Made by a program: the position numbers and the translations under genes. From Desmodesmus armatus (Eukaryota > Chlorophyta > Chlorophyceae > Sphaeropleales > Scenedesmaceae), in contig VIIQ02000146.1 in assembly GCA_007449985.2 (NCBI GenBank), forward strand, positions 1-64,000: a stretch of 64,000 bases of DNA, written 5' to 3'. Shown one piece after another: positions 16,368-28,567 of this stretch. Under the pieces are notes generated by a model, which worked only from the letters and a program-made list of their open reading frames with translations, was not told the DNA's origin and did no database searches. Position 1 is the first letter of the stretch. Every line of letters begins with the position of its first letter.

Positions 16368-19300
16368 ATGTCAAGGCTGCATCAATCATCCAGAAACCTG
16401 CTGAGCATTGCTCCACGCTCTGCTAAGCTGAGCTTGGGCCATGTCAGCTTTCAATCAAGAGTGACCGCGGTTTTTCTGTTCAGACCACGATGCATTGCAA
16501 GTGAAGAAGCCAACCGCTTTCATCTGTGTGTTGAATCTCTCTTGACAACAGGAGGCCATGTGTCAAACGCTCTGAAGCCTTGGACTAGCAATACCGGCGA
16601 CGCTAGAGCACGAGGCATGAGAGTACAGGCACTTGATTGTTGATTAAACTCCCGCGAATCACTATGGTCAAGCATGACAACGATAGAGCGCTGAGGTGAG
16701 AAGGGCGCGTCACAGTCCCATCAGTACTGCTGCTGGACGTCATGGGCTGCCTGCAGGGCCCCCACCACTCAATGCATGGCAAACATCAATGCACAAAGAC
16801 ACATACGTTCTGATACGACAGCTTCTCTTGATGCTGGGCTGTCTTGTGGCCACCAGCACCCAAATGCATCACGGTGTGTGCTGTGACGGTGTTGACCCTC
16901 GATGGTGCAGGCGCTTGACTGGCGAGGAGATCATGGAGGAGACTAAGAAGCAGGCCGTCAAGGCATGGGCCAAAGTCCTACCCTTTGGCGCACAGGTCGT
17001 GGCCTCAGCAGCAGCATACTCGGTCGGCATCACAGCAACACAGGTGCGCTTGATCCTGCAGCGACCGCAGCACTGTCAACTATGCACAGCAGTCAGTCAG
17101 AGGGGCTCCCACTCACATTACAAGACACTCTCCGCAGCCAGCCAAGGCCTGCAAAACATGCATGGCCCGGCCCCACCACACAGCAACGCCCGGCCCCAGC
17201 ACTCAGCTGTATGTCCTCACACGCATGTCCCGCACCCTTGTCTCTCCTGCAGCTGGTGGGCTTCGTCCTGAAGATCTCCTGCGCCACCCCTGTGCTGGGC
17301 CCCACCATGGGCCTGGTTGGTGTGGGCCTGGCCAACGTGCTGGCAGGCCAGGCATCCAAGCACACCCGCAAGATGGTGGTGACTAGGTCACACCCCCTGG
17401 CACCAGGGTTCTGGGAGGCGCCAAACCCTGAGGATATGGTGCTGGACGCTGTCATGGGCGCATGCATCTTCAAGGTAATGAAGGGGTGCAGCACGGCAAG
17501 CTAGTAATGGCTGCCTGTTTGGCTTGTTCGCCCAAGTCTGGGGCGGTTTCTCCTGCTTCCTCGGTGCAGCTGTTGCCAACTTGGGCCAGAGGCCATGCAG
17601 GGCGCAATGTAAGGGGAGCTGGGCTGGACGTAGCACCCGCAGTTGTATCTTGTGGCCCTTGTGGCCCTTGAGGGACCATCATGTGGGGGATCCTTGTACC
17701 GTTGCTGTAGGCTAAAGACGATTGTGCACAGCAATGCTTAACTTATCAATGCGACAGCAGTGTACATGCACACCACCTTGACACACAGTGATGTATTCAG
17801 CAGGCGTGCCCTAGCTTTGCATGTGGTGCTCTTGCTTGACATCCTGGCAGGGAGCAATTTGCTTGCATCAACCCTCCATGCATGAAACCCCTCTGTCTGT
17901 GACACACACGCCTGCGACCTGGCCTTGCCTCTCCTGCGCTCCTGGGCCCCGCAGGCGCTGGGTGGCCGCTTCAGCAGTGTGATGCCTAGCGACCTGATAA
18001 AGCCAGGCGCGCTGGCCTTTGAGTCCATACCAGCACGCGCAGACCACAGCGAGGCGTACGCGCAGCCCAGCGTGAAGCGCGAGCTGGCGCGCATCTTCAA
18101 GAGAGACGGCTGCCACCACTGCGGTAAGTGCGCGCGCATATGGGGTGTCTGTGCCGTAAAGGTGCAGTCAGCAGTGCGGTGCCACGGGTGACATGTAATT
18201 AGTTGCATGCCGCCACTGCTGTCAGTGGCATGCGCGCAGGTGGGGTGGTCACTGATGGTGCAGCCAACAGTGCTGGGTAGCATGCGGTGTCTGTAGTGCG
18301 TCAGTGGCCTGCTGCTGGTCTGCAGGCTGTGAGCATGCGGTAAGCGCGCGCGCACATGTGGGGTGTCTGTTAACTGATGGTGCAGCCAGCGGTGCGGTGC
18401 CATGGTGACATGGGGTGGCATGCATGTCACCACTGCGGCAAGGCAGCACGCGCGCACATGTAGGGGGTCTGTCCAATGATGGTGCAGCGGTGCGGTGCTG
18501 TGCTATGGTGACATGAGGTGGCGTGCATGCCACCACTGCCGTAGCGAGCACGCGCGCACATGTAGGTGGTCTGTCCACTGATGGTCCAGCCAGCGGTGCT
18601 GTGCCATGGTTGACGTGGGGTTGCATGCGTTCCGCCACTGCGGTAGGCGCGCGCCCAAATGTAGGGTGTCTGTGCACTGATGGCGCAGCGGTCCGGTGCC
18701 GTGGTGACCTGGGGTTGCATGCATGCCACCACTGCGGTAAGCGAGCACGCGCGCGTGTAGAGTGTCTGTCGACTGATGCTGCAGCGGTTTGGTGCCGTGG
18801 TGACATGGGGATGGATTGCAAGGAGCATGTGGCAGGGCATGGTTGCTTGCAGGATATCCAAGCAGTTGAGTCAGCAGTGCCAGAGCTGTACGTGGAGTGC
18901 ATGGATATGTGGGCCTGTGGAGCAGTGGGTTTGTGAGCACACACCTGATGCCCACAGAGCACCAGCAGTGGAAAAAAACCACCGCTGAGCCAGGAGATAC
19001 AGAGAACAGCAACACAGCAGTAGCGCCACAAGCACTGACGTTCCGACAGCATGGCGCACGCCCAAGTTGTGTTTACAGCAGGCACGGTTCACAGCGCAGA
19101 TGGCAGCCGGGACGCGCACACCGAATGCGTCAGCTTTGGCGTATGTGTGACAGACTGTGTGCTTGTGGCTGCTCCTGACTTGCTGGCGCTGATCTGCTGC
19201 TGCCGATTGCTGCTCAGGCTCGCGCAAGCCGCCAGTAATAGGTGACCACATGCCCCCCAACAAGCTGATGCAGGGCAGCAAGGGCAAACTGGACAACTGG

Positions 19301-22300
19301 GTGGGGGAGATACCCATCATCGGCAAGGTGCGCAGCTCTGGCGTTCACATGAGGCACAGGGCGCAGGGGTGTCCTGCTAGCTGGCCATGCGCGCTAGCAA
19401 TCAGGGGACAGGCAGTACAGCCATGCCATGCCAGCCACTGCCATACTGCAGCAGCAGCAGCAGCAGCCACAGCCCGTCGACACCTACACAGCAGGCTGCG
19501 TCCAACATGCAGATGCCCTTCTGGTACTGGCCCTTGTGCTCCTTCAGCTCATGCAGTGCTGTCAGCACGTCTGTGCACATCGGCCTTGCTGTTGATCCCA
19601 GCCTCAGCCTTATGGTGCTTCTGCCTTTGCCCACTGCTGTGCTCCTGGTGGGGCTATATGTATGCACTCGTTCTTAACGGCAGGTGGCTGAGGTGCTTGG
19701 TGGTGGTCACGGGCGGCGCGGCCCCATCCAGCGCTTCTACCCGCAGTGTCAGCGCTGCAGCATCAAGCAGGCCTCAGCGGTGCGCAACGGCAAGCGCGTG
19801 CTGGTGCTGCACCTGCACTGGCCCAGACGCGGCAGGGGAGAGCACCTGGCAGGTGGGCAGTTGGGGTGCGGGTGACAGTTTGGTTGTAGATGCTGATGTC
19901 AGTTTGGGTGTGGATGCTGATGTCTGGCTGTGTGGTTTCTGGTGGTATGGGGTGGCTGGGCCATAAGCCAGGATGGTGCAGCCAAGACAGTGCGCATATG
20001 GAAGCAGGTATGAGTGAGCAGTGCACAGACGAGCGCAGGCAGTTGCTACAAAACGGGCCGCAGGTACAACGCTTGCAGGCATGCAGGCATGCACCCCGGG
20101 GGGGGGGGGACTTGGCGGGTGATGGGGTGTGGATGCTGTTGTCTTGGCTGTGAGGCCCCAGGGGGAGCTGTTCTTTAGTGAGCTAGGGTGATGCATCTGA
20201 CGCTTGGCGCCCACGGGTGCAGGCAATTGTGACTGCAGATACAGCTTTTGTGAAGCCCTGTCGGGCGCAAGCAGCGCAAGCAGAGATGCAAGGGAAGAGA
20301 GCCCCAAAAGTCAGTGCTTGCGAGCATGCAAACACACCCCCAGCGTATTCTTGGTGCTACATAGTGTAGAGGTGGCACGCTGAAAACAGTCAGCACAAGC
20401 TCCCACCTGTACAGGTGCGCATGTGTGTGGCACCAGTTCATTACAGAATGTCTCTGGTTGGGCGCCATAATGAGGGCGCTCTGGCACCTTCAACTGAAAG
20501 TGCTACATACTGAGTCCACAGGGCGATGATCAACATGTTGTTCGAGAAGTGAACATCTCGGTCCTCATGAACGTCTGTCGACGTCAAGGCTGCATCGTGT
20601 GGGGCACAAGTGGAGTACGTGGGAGACATCATTGGTTTGCAAAACCCTCAGCTTGATGTGTGTCATGTGCCACAGGTGTGTTTGTGGGCCTGCGCTACAA
20701 CGCACCCGACCTGGGTGGCCCCTCGGGCGGCGACTCCAGGCGGCGCAGCGGCAAATGGGCCAGCCTTACACTGGCAGCAGCAGGACCCTGGACAGCACAC
20801 ACGCCATGGAGCTGAGGAGTGAGTTTTTGGGGGCGGGGGTGGGGGAGAGAAGGGGAGCAGGATAGGGATGTAGGTAGGGCAGTTGGTGAGGGGAGTGGGC
20901 CGTGCAGAGGGGAACATGACATGCTGTCCGGCTGCAGCTACGGCATGATGTGGACGAGGGGTTTTGACAGCCAAGCAAGTGCGTGCTGCAGTCTTTAAGT
21001 GTGGCAGCAAAGGCAGCTTCCGCACGTCTCGTGCATCGCTTCACCACAGCCAGCACAGCATGCAACAGCAGCAGGGCATACACCTCAACAGGCACTGTCT
21101 GCCGCAGTCACTTGCAGCCCCAACTACACGGGTGGTAGACACTGGCACCACTGTGTGCGGACCTGCATGTGTTGACAAGTGACTTGCCTCCATCAGATAC
21201 ATGGTCACCATTTTTACAACGTCACAAATATCCATAGAGAGAGTGTGTGTTTTACTGCGGGTGTGTGTGTCTGCAGGTCCCACCGGCAGTATCCTAGGCG
21301 TGCAGCACCTGCCCTGTCCCCTTGCACCTGAGCTGAGCAGCGGCAGCCTGGGCAGGGGCTGGGCGAGCAACACAGCCAGCTCGTCGCCCTATCTGCAGGT
21401 ATGGCTGCACGACCAAAGGTTTGGCGGCGCGGGGGGGGGAGGTGCATTGCAGGAGTTGCAGAATGTGGGTGTGGTGTTGATGGGGGGGGGGGGTATGAGA
21501 CCTTGCACGTTGAAGGGAGGGAGCAACATCACTTCAGCAACAGGGGCCGTGGCGGGACAGCAAATGCCACCTCAATCAATGCCTATGTGCTCAGGCAAGG
21601 GCATCAAGTGCACAAGCTGTTTTTGTTGTTCCCGCATTGTGGCCATGTCACCTTTAACGCAACTTGACCAATTCATGAGTACCCCGTTTTTCAAATCTTC
21701 CATCCGCCTCACCAGGTCGGTCCCCTGATGGATGAGGCAACAGGTGCCCCACGCAGCGGCACATCAGCAACCTGGCAGCAGCAGCAACAGGACCAGCAGC
21801 TGCAGCAGCAGCGGCAGCAGCAGGCCCTCTACTCAGCCAGTGGTGTCAGCAGCCCACACGGGTCAGCCTACCTCCCCTCCCCCGCACAGGCGCCTACACC
21901 TCAGGTGTGGTGTCCTACACACCCCCGGGGGTGCAGGTGGCACCAAGGAGGGGGGCAAGGTGGGCAGCAGTGGCAAGGGCGGCGCGCAGGTGGGTGGGTT
22001 GTTGGCAGCTTGGGGATGTGGGAGCTGTATCGGGCAATTGGTCACTGAACACCTGGGGGATGCTGGGTGTCGTCGCTCTCCCTGCCCCCCCCCCCCTCCG
22101 CTCTTTGTGGTTGATCGGTTGGGTAGAAGCAGGGCTGGCCTCATCCCCCTTGACACTGCCCCCCCCCCTAACTCTCCTGCAGCCCCGCTTGGTTGCTGCG
22201 CAGCCCTTGAGCGCTCGGCTGACAACTTGCTGAGTGCCCACTTGCTGGGTTGTCACAAACGCAGAAAACAAACAAGCTTTTGGCCAGCGTATTTGCTGTA

Positions 22301-23151
22301 CCTGAATCTGTGCCAAAGTCAGGTTGAACAGTCCTGTACGTCACTAACAAATGGCCGGCACGCCAAACCTCTTGTGAATATGTGTGTGCCAATAACCCCA
22401 TGCCTGCTGCATCTCTCCGCAGGGCGGCATGGCCCTAATGCAGCACGCCCAGCAGCGGCAGAGGGGCGGCTCAGGTCCCGGCGACGAGGCTGCCCGCCTG
22501 CCTGACCAGAACATGAACATGAACATAGGCCAGCAGGGCATGGCTGGGGAGTCTCAAGGCGCTGCGCTGATGGTGAGCCTGGAGGGCTGGGCGGCATCAA
22601 GCACGCGAGCCAGGGGCAGCGCAGCGGACGTGGCGATGGTGCGTGGGTTGGGCGGGACGCAGGTTCAGGCTTACATGATGTTTGGCTTGCAGATGTCATG
22701 CAGTACGTGTGTGGAGTTAGGCTAGTGAGCAGGAGTGAGTGGGAAAATGGGCGACGGCAAATTGTGCAGCTAGCTGTTCGGACGGCCAAGCCTGCAGGCG
22801 CCTGTTGGCGTGAAAAGTTTCTCCTGGAAGGGTGTCGCACCCCTGCCTGCATGTGTGTAGACACAGGGAGTGCATCCAGCCAATGCATCAACCATCCAAG
22901 GATGTGACATTCCGAAGTTGGGTATAAGTGTGCGCCCAAGGAGCATTTCCTTTTGCCCTGTTTTTTTCACCGGGGGGGCGGACTCCCGTCGGCTGGCCAC
23001 ACACAATTAGCGCTGTTGACCAAATTAGTACATGTTGCGCTGTGCTGTGTTCTGCTGTTGCTGCTGCTGCTGCCAGCAGGCGCCAGAGCATGCCAAGGCA
23101 CGCGCCGAGGCGGCCTTCGAGCGCCACTTTGCACCAGGGCTGAACTTCTGA
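16368..23151 (+). CDS. Protein with hydrophobic N-terminal region and HNH-like CxxC...DHxPP...PQCxxCS zinc motif
   Basis: Ten exons chain with matching phases: 16911-17043, 17253-17474, 17955-18123, 19218-19327, 19684-19852, 20676-20714, 21277-21398, 21716-21904, 22423-22572, 23080-23151 (about 457 codons). An upstream exon starting at ATG 16368 would supply a transit-peptide-like N-terminus (MSRLHQSSRNLLSIAPRSAK), but its donor is unresolved. Two helical hydrophobic stretches (PFGAQVVASAAAYSVGI and VLGPTMGLVGVGLANVLAG) suggest membrane association. The core is GCHHCG, then VIGDHMPPNK, then RFYPQCQRCS: two Cys pairs flanking a DH motif, as in HNH-type treble-clef zinc domains. Nuclease activity is not shown. 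The last four exons are Gln/Ser/Gly-rich. The intron after GCHHCG holds a minisatellite copied from that exon end. Confidence 0.65.
18105..18775 (+). repeat. Minisatellite of ~7 units derived from an exon end plus donor
   Basis: The exon ends CTGCCACCACTGCG followed by GTAAGTGCGCGCGCATATGG. Related units follow at about 18205, 18320, 18425, 18527, 18630 and 18724, each roughly 100 bp. They typically contain CCACCACTGCGG, a GTAAG-like donor, ACGCGCGCACATGT, GGTGTCTGT and GATGGTGCAGC. The exon end is thus the founder of the array. Confidence 0.88.
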
Positions 23152-24340
23152 ACAGCAGAGGCTGAGCGAGAGTGGCCCACAGGGCTGTGAAGCTGCCTGC
23201 CACGCGCCCAGCTCACAAATTCGCAGCAGCCTCATCATGTACGGTCCAGGCACTGCAGAGGCTGCTTGGATGAATAGTTGGCAGCTGGATTGCTGGGTGG
23301 GGGGGGGGGGGCGTTGCTGCAGTTGACCAGTCAGCATCTTGGGTGCTCAACTGGGTGTTGCAACCCCCACCCTCCAGGCCTCGCATCGGTCATGGGTGTG
23401 GTTCCGGCAGTGGCTGCCAGACCTTGCACAATGTTGCGTGATGCTTCCTCAGGGCGCTGCTGTTGTCCAGTTGGCAATGGGGGTCCTCAGGGAGGGCCCT
23501 CGGTGCTTTGAGAGTTTGCAACAGGCTGCATGCTGCAGCGATATGTGAGGACACACACAGTCGGGTGTTTTTTTGGACTGGCCCAGGGGACGCCTGACCG
23601 TGCAGCTTGTCCCATTGCAGCACCACTTTTTGCCACGACACTGGTGGTGGGTTGTGCTGCATGATGTGTGATGCTTGTACAACAGCAGGATGGAAATGCT
23701 TGAGCAGCTGCAGGATTGGGTGTGTGGTGGGGGTCCTTGCAGCAGCACTTCAGTCACGCAGTGACTGAGTGGCTAGCCGCTGTGTGCAATGGCAACACTG
23801 CCACTGCCGTCATGGCTTGGTGTCCAGTCAGTGGGTCCCCAGCTGCAGTTCTTTTCACGGCTGCACTGTGCATTGTGTCTGTGAGCATGTGCACCCCTGC
23901 AGCCATCCAGGTGTTTTGGATTATTGCCGTCACATCAACACCGCTCTCAAGCCCAGCCTCCTTTTAGTTACAGTCTGGCATATGGGGACGCTGCAAATTG
24001 CCAAAACCTGCAAGGCACACAAGTCCCCCAACCCTCCCCACCCACCCACCCACCTCACCCCACCCACCAGTGCCCCACACTTCCCACTGGGTGGTGCCTT
24101 GCAGTGGCTGAAGCAATCAAGCCGAACTGAGGTGACGGTGCAACCCAAGCCGATCGAGGAATAGCACTTCCCGGGCTTGCCCAGTCATTCGCGACACAGA
24201 ACCCTTTGCTGTGCAAAAATATTGCGGCTGCGCGATCCGAGCACCATCAGAAGATTGAGGTGGTCACTCGAGCACGGTCAAGAGTTTTTAAGGAGGGGAA
24301 GGCAGTTTTCCGGCTGGTGAAGGAAGAGGAGGAGGTCATC
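23152..24340. other. Intergenic region
   Basis: No supported exon. Contains a G run at about 23299-23311 and a CCCACC-repeat stretch near 24035-24070. The promoter and 5-prime UTR of the RRM gene lie at its right end. Confidence 0.5.
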
Positions 24341-25805
24341 ATGTCCATTCCCGATGATGGACTCATGCGCATTGGCAAGCGCTGCTACGTCTCTAACCTG
24401 GCATGGAGGACTTCGTGGCAGGTATTTTAGTCGCTTCTGACTTACGAACGGTCCTGGCAGCTGAGTGTTGGTCATCCTGATCGCTGCTGCTGCCTGAGCT
24501 GGACAATCTTCAGGCTGAACTCTGCTTGGCTCTACTTGTGTGCAGGACCTCAAGGACAAGTTCCGGGACTGTGGAACAGTGGTGTATGCCAACGTGACCC
24601 GGGGAGACGACGGTAAGTCCAGTTTTGCTTTGATCGTAAGGTTGCTCACAGCGGCTTCAATAACGTTGCAGAATGACCAGAACCAATGATCTTGCTTTGT
24701 ACGACCGCAGGGCGCTCCAAGGGGTGGGGCATCGTGGAGTTCGAGACCGCTGATGAGGCGATCAAGGCCGTGAGCGAGTTGAACGGCACAGACCTCGGCG
24801 GGCGTCGCATTGCAGTCCGTGAGGACCGTGAGGACCGTGACGTCAAGCAGTACATCGAGGGCGAGGGTGGCGAGAACGGAACCCGGCCTCCCAGGAGGGG
24901 TCGTGGCAGGGGTAGGGGCAGAGGCAGGTCTGAGCGCCCTCCCATCGAGGGCGAGCCATCTGGCTTCCAGGTGGGTTCAAAGGCGTCTCTGGTGGCTTGC
25001 AGCGGGCTGCTGCTGTTGCCAGTTGCACTACAGCCAGGTTCCATCAGCAGCAGCAGTGACGCCATAACTGACACACCCCTTATGTCAGGCACACACGGGC
25101 AATGACGCAACTTTGAAATCATCAAATTGTTCCTTCACCAGTCTACCCTGCTGATCGACGGCTGCTGTGTGTATGGGTGCATATCTGCAGGTGTGCATCC
25201 AGGGCATCCCCTGGAAGTACACAGAGACTGAGCTGGGTGACCTGGTGGCCGAGTGTGGCGAGGTTGAGAAGGCAGAGGTCATGACCTCTCCTGACGGCCG
25301 CAGCAAGGTGGGCAGGTTTCCAGCCCGTAAGACACAAGTAGCACAGCACATGTTGAGCACGCCAGGGGTGTGTAGGCAGCAAGGGTGACTGGTGTGAATG
25401 AGTGCAGGCACAGGCAGCAGCTGCCGTTGTGATGGCGCTCGATTTCTCTGTGCCTGGCCGTGACAATGCCAGTGGTTGTTAGTAGCCGCTTGGTCTGCTT
25501 GGCTATGGGCAGCTCCCTGCATCTACACAGTCGACATCACTGCTATGGCAACTCTTGAGCTTGCAAGCAGCATCACGTATGTGTGTGATTCGTGTGTGCA
25601 AGCCGCCTTGTCCTGTGCATGCCGCTCCGCTGACCAACACTGACGTGCGACCCGGCTGTGCTGTGCCATGCTGTGCTGTTCTGTGCAGGGCTGGGGCACT
25701 GTGCGCTTCACCACAAAGGAGTCTGCCTCAGCCTCCATTGAGAAGTTCCACGGCTCATCGCTGGAGGGCAGGACCCTCACTGTCTTCCTGGATAAGAAGG
25801 CCTAA
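24341..25805 (+). CDS. RNA-binding protein with two RRM domains and an RGR linker
   Basis: Five exons close exactly in phase: 24341-24421, 24546-24612, 24711-24970, 25191-25307, 25689-25805 (213 aa). RRM1 has RNP2 CYVSNL and RNP1 SKGWGIVEF. A linker with repeated Arg-Gly (RRGRGRGRGRGRSE) follows, then RRM2 with RNP2 VCIQGI and RNP1 GWGTVRF, ending at FLDKKA. Paired RRMs around an RGG/SR-like linker are typical of Gbp2/Hrb1- or hnRNP-like mRNA-binding proteins acting in splicing or export; the exact orthologue cannot be named. Each RRM is interrupted by an intron near the middle. The start was chosen at the Met before SIPDDGLMRIGKR. The frame is open further upstream, so a longer N-terminus is possible but less likely. 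Confidence 0.92.
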
Positions 25806-28567
25806 GCAGCACACCACCACACCTCTCAGCACTGTGCTGAGGTGTGCTGCCTCCCCTGTGGCAGCACACCTCAGCCTGAGGGCAGGCAGGGGCACAGCCC
25901 CGTGCAGCAACATGCAGCAGCTGCTGTGGGGCGGGCTGGCGCTGGCTGGAGACACAGCAGCAGCTGCGCCAACGTGTAGCAGCAGCTGCTGTGAGGGTGG
26001 GCTGGCGCTGGCGGTGGAACACAGCAGCAGCAGCTGCTGCTACTGCAGTCTGGTGCCAGGTCAGCAGCAGCAGGGGCCGGCAGCAGCAGGGGCTATCCAA
26101 GGAAGTTGTCATGTCGTGGGCTGTGCACCTGCAGCTTTAGCAAGTGCTTCCCCCCTGCTGGTGGAGGAGTGTGTGCTGCTTGAGTCGGTGGTTCGGCTGT
26201 TTGAGTAGCAGTGGTGGTTGGTGCTTGTGGGGTGGTCGTCTTTGGGGGTGGGGGTGCGTGTGTGTTGTGCGTTTGCAGCAGCGCACCGCTGCTGCGTGCC
26301 CAGCGTGCATCCCCGTATGCGCTGCTGTGGCATAGATGTGGGAACGGGGGTTCAAGCTTGTATGCACTTTCCTAGGCCTTGCTGCTACTGCCTAGTAGCT
26401 GGCCCTAATCGCCTGACAGGCTGGGTTTTTGCTGCACCCTTGGGTCTGGCTTACCAGGCCTGGTGGTTGCTGCTCCATGCCTGTTGTTGACAGGTGATTG
26501 AGAACAGTTGAGGTGAACCAAACCCTCTTTGTTGTCTCCCAGCAGCCCTTTGGGCATTCCTGCCGGGAAACAGGATTGCTTCCGGAACTTGCTTGAGAGG
26601 CTTCTGTGTGTTGTGCTTGCTTGATTTGCCTTAGCTTGATCATGTTGAGTGTTGTGCTTGTGGTTGCTTTGTGCTGGTATGGTGTGTGGTGTGCAGCTGT
26701 TTGAGTTGTCGCTGGCTTGTGCTGTGCTTTGAGCATGTGCTGTGCTGCTGCTCTGCAGCATGCATGACTGATTGACACCGCGACAGTCAGCCTACAGCAG
26801 ATGCCTCCAGTGCTGCTGTTACTTTTGACTTGACCGTCATTGATCAGCCGCAACGCGCTGCACATCAAGCCTGTGACAGGAGTTGACCGCAGACATGGAG
26901 CCAGCGTGGCAGTGGCTGCTCGTCTCTTGGTCTTAGTTCTGTGTGCTGCATGTGTGTCTGTGTCGGTCTGTCAGTCCTTGTGACTGGTGCACAGCCGCCC
27001 TGTTGACAGGAAAGCACAATGTGTCGGACTGTGGTATAACGCAGGGGTTGCACGCAGACTGTTGGTAACCTTGACCTGGCGCATGGCGCTGACACACTTG
27101 CTGCAGCTGTTGCAGGTTTACCATGCCTTTTGACGTGTGCTGAGGGCGGTATCCTGCAGCTGCTGGCTGCAGTTTTGTGTGTGAGCGTGTGGAACACAGA
27201 CCAGCCGGTTTGGCATTTTGCTGCATGCACATGGTGCAGGACTGCAGTCGCGTGGCTGCGTTCAGCACACAGGTGACATGCTGCATGCTGCGGTTGCTGC
27301 AGCAGTGGCAGCCCCGCAGGACACGACAGCTGGTTGCCGCAGACAGCTTCATCAAATTCACTGCGTGATTTTCTTGCCTGTCTGTTTGACGATCTCTGGT
27401 CACATGAGCGATGCGTCCCTTGATCGCACACAGGCTGTCAAACCAGCACGTGTCTTGAATATGAGCAGGCGTCCCGCTGACAGTCATGCAGGAGTTTGCT
27501 GGTGCTGTGGCGTGCTGTGGCATGAAGGGACCTCTGGTGCTTTCCTTGCACTCAGCCGGCACAGATCGTGGCTCGCTTTGGGTTGGTGTGTGTCCAAGCC
27601 GCTTGCAACAAGAGGCAGAACGGCACAGCACCTGTTCATGTGGGGCCTTTATTTGCCACATCAGCGGACAACACATGCACAAGTACACCTACACAGTTTA
27701 TGATACCGGAGAAGCTCCGTTTGGGGCCCAGGTTATGCACATTGGCTCAAGTTCACTTGAAACCCTGCCTGGGCAGACCCTGCTTGACAGCCTTGCTTCT
27801 GACCGGCATTCTCCACTAAATGGGTATGCCGGTCCTAGCCCGAATCATGCACCACAGGCAGGGTGTGATGCCTGTCGCTGTGGCTGCCAGGTTGTGACTT
27901 GTATCGGCATGCACCCATGCATTTTGTGACACGATCGGCGATCGGCGACGGCTGCTTTGATCCCATTGCCACATGGTTGTGGGGCTGGGACGGACCTTTG
28001 ACCGTCAGCAGGACTGTTTCAAGCTTTGTGTGGTTTGTGCGTCGTCTTGCAATGTTTGCTTGTGTGTTTTGAACAGATAGCAGGGCTGCAGTGAGTGCCA
28101 CATGCTCACCTGCATCTCCTGTCTGTCTCACGTGTGTGCGTTGCTGTGCTGTGCTTCAACCATTGCTGTGCTCCAACCATCGCTTGCTTCAACATATTTT
28201 TCTGTGCCAATGTCTTGCAAATTACATCAAACTCAGCACACAGTGATCACTAGGCGGGCCGCAGTCAGCACATGATCAGGAGCAGTATGAAACAAATCAT
28301 GTCGTGGCGACTGCCAGTCGTGGCAGTGCCAGTGTGCATTTAACAGCCTCATTGTGACGCTGCCTGCAGTCCTCAGCATCGCCCAAAATCATTGAACAAG
28401 TCAGCCGTACTGCCACTGTTGGGTTGCAGTCAGAAAAGGATTACTGTTACTGTTACATGGTTCAGGCTGAGCCTGAACACCACGATTACCACAGACTGCA
28501 AGCAACAATTCAAACCAACAGCAGCGTCTTTGAGGCCTTCCCACTCCCACCCTCGGCGCCCTGACAG
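25806..28567. other. Intergenic region, 2.8 kb, no gene recognised
   Basis: Open frames here have no recognisable motifs and do not chain into exons. At 25920-26050 there is a CAG/CTG-rich stretch with two related units (GGGCTGGCGCTGGC) and a CAGCAGCAGCAGCTGCTGCT palindrome, probably in the 3-prime UTR of the RRM gene. The rest is unremarkable up to the satellite. Confidence 0.5.

Noticed and set aside
18249..19085. Minus-strand 278-codon ORF with repeated RSGGMHATP-like units
   Set aside because: Antisense reading of the exon-derived minisatellite in an intron; not a repeat protein gene.
26865..27700. Minus-strand ORFs of 188-251 codons
   Set aside because: Low-complexity translation without domains or splice-consistent neighbours; no support as a gene.
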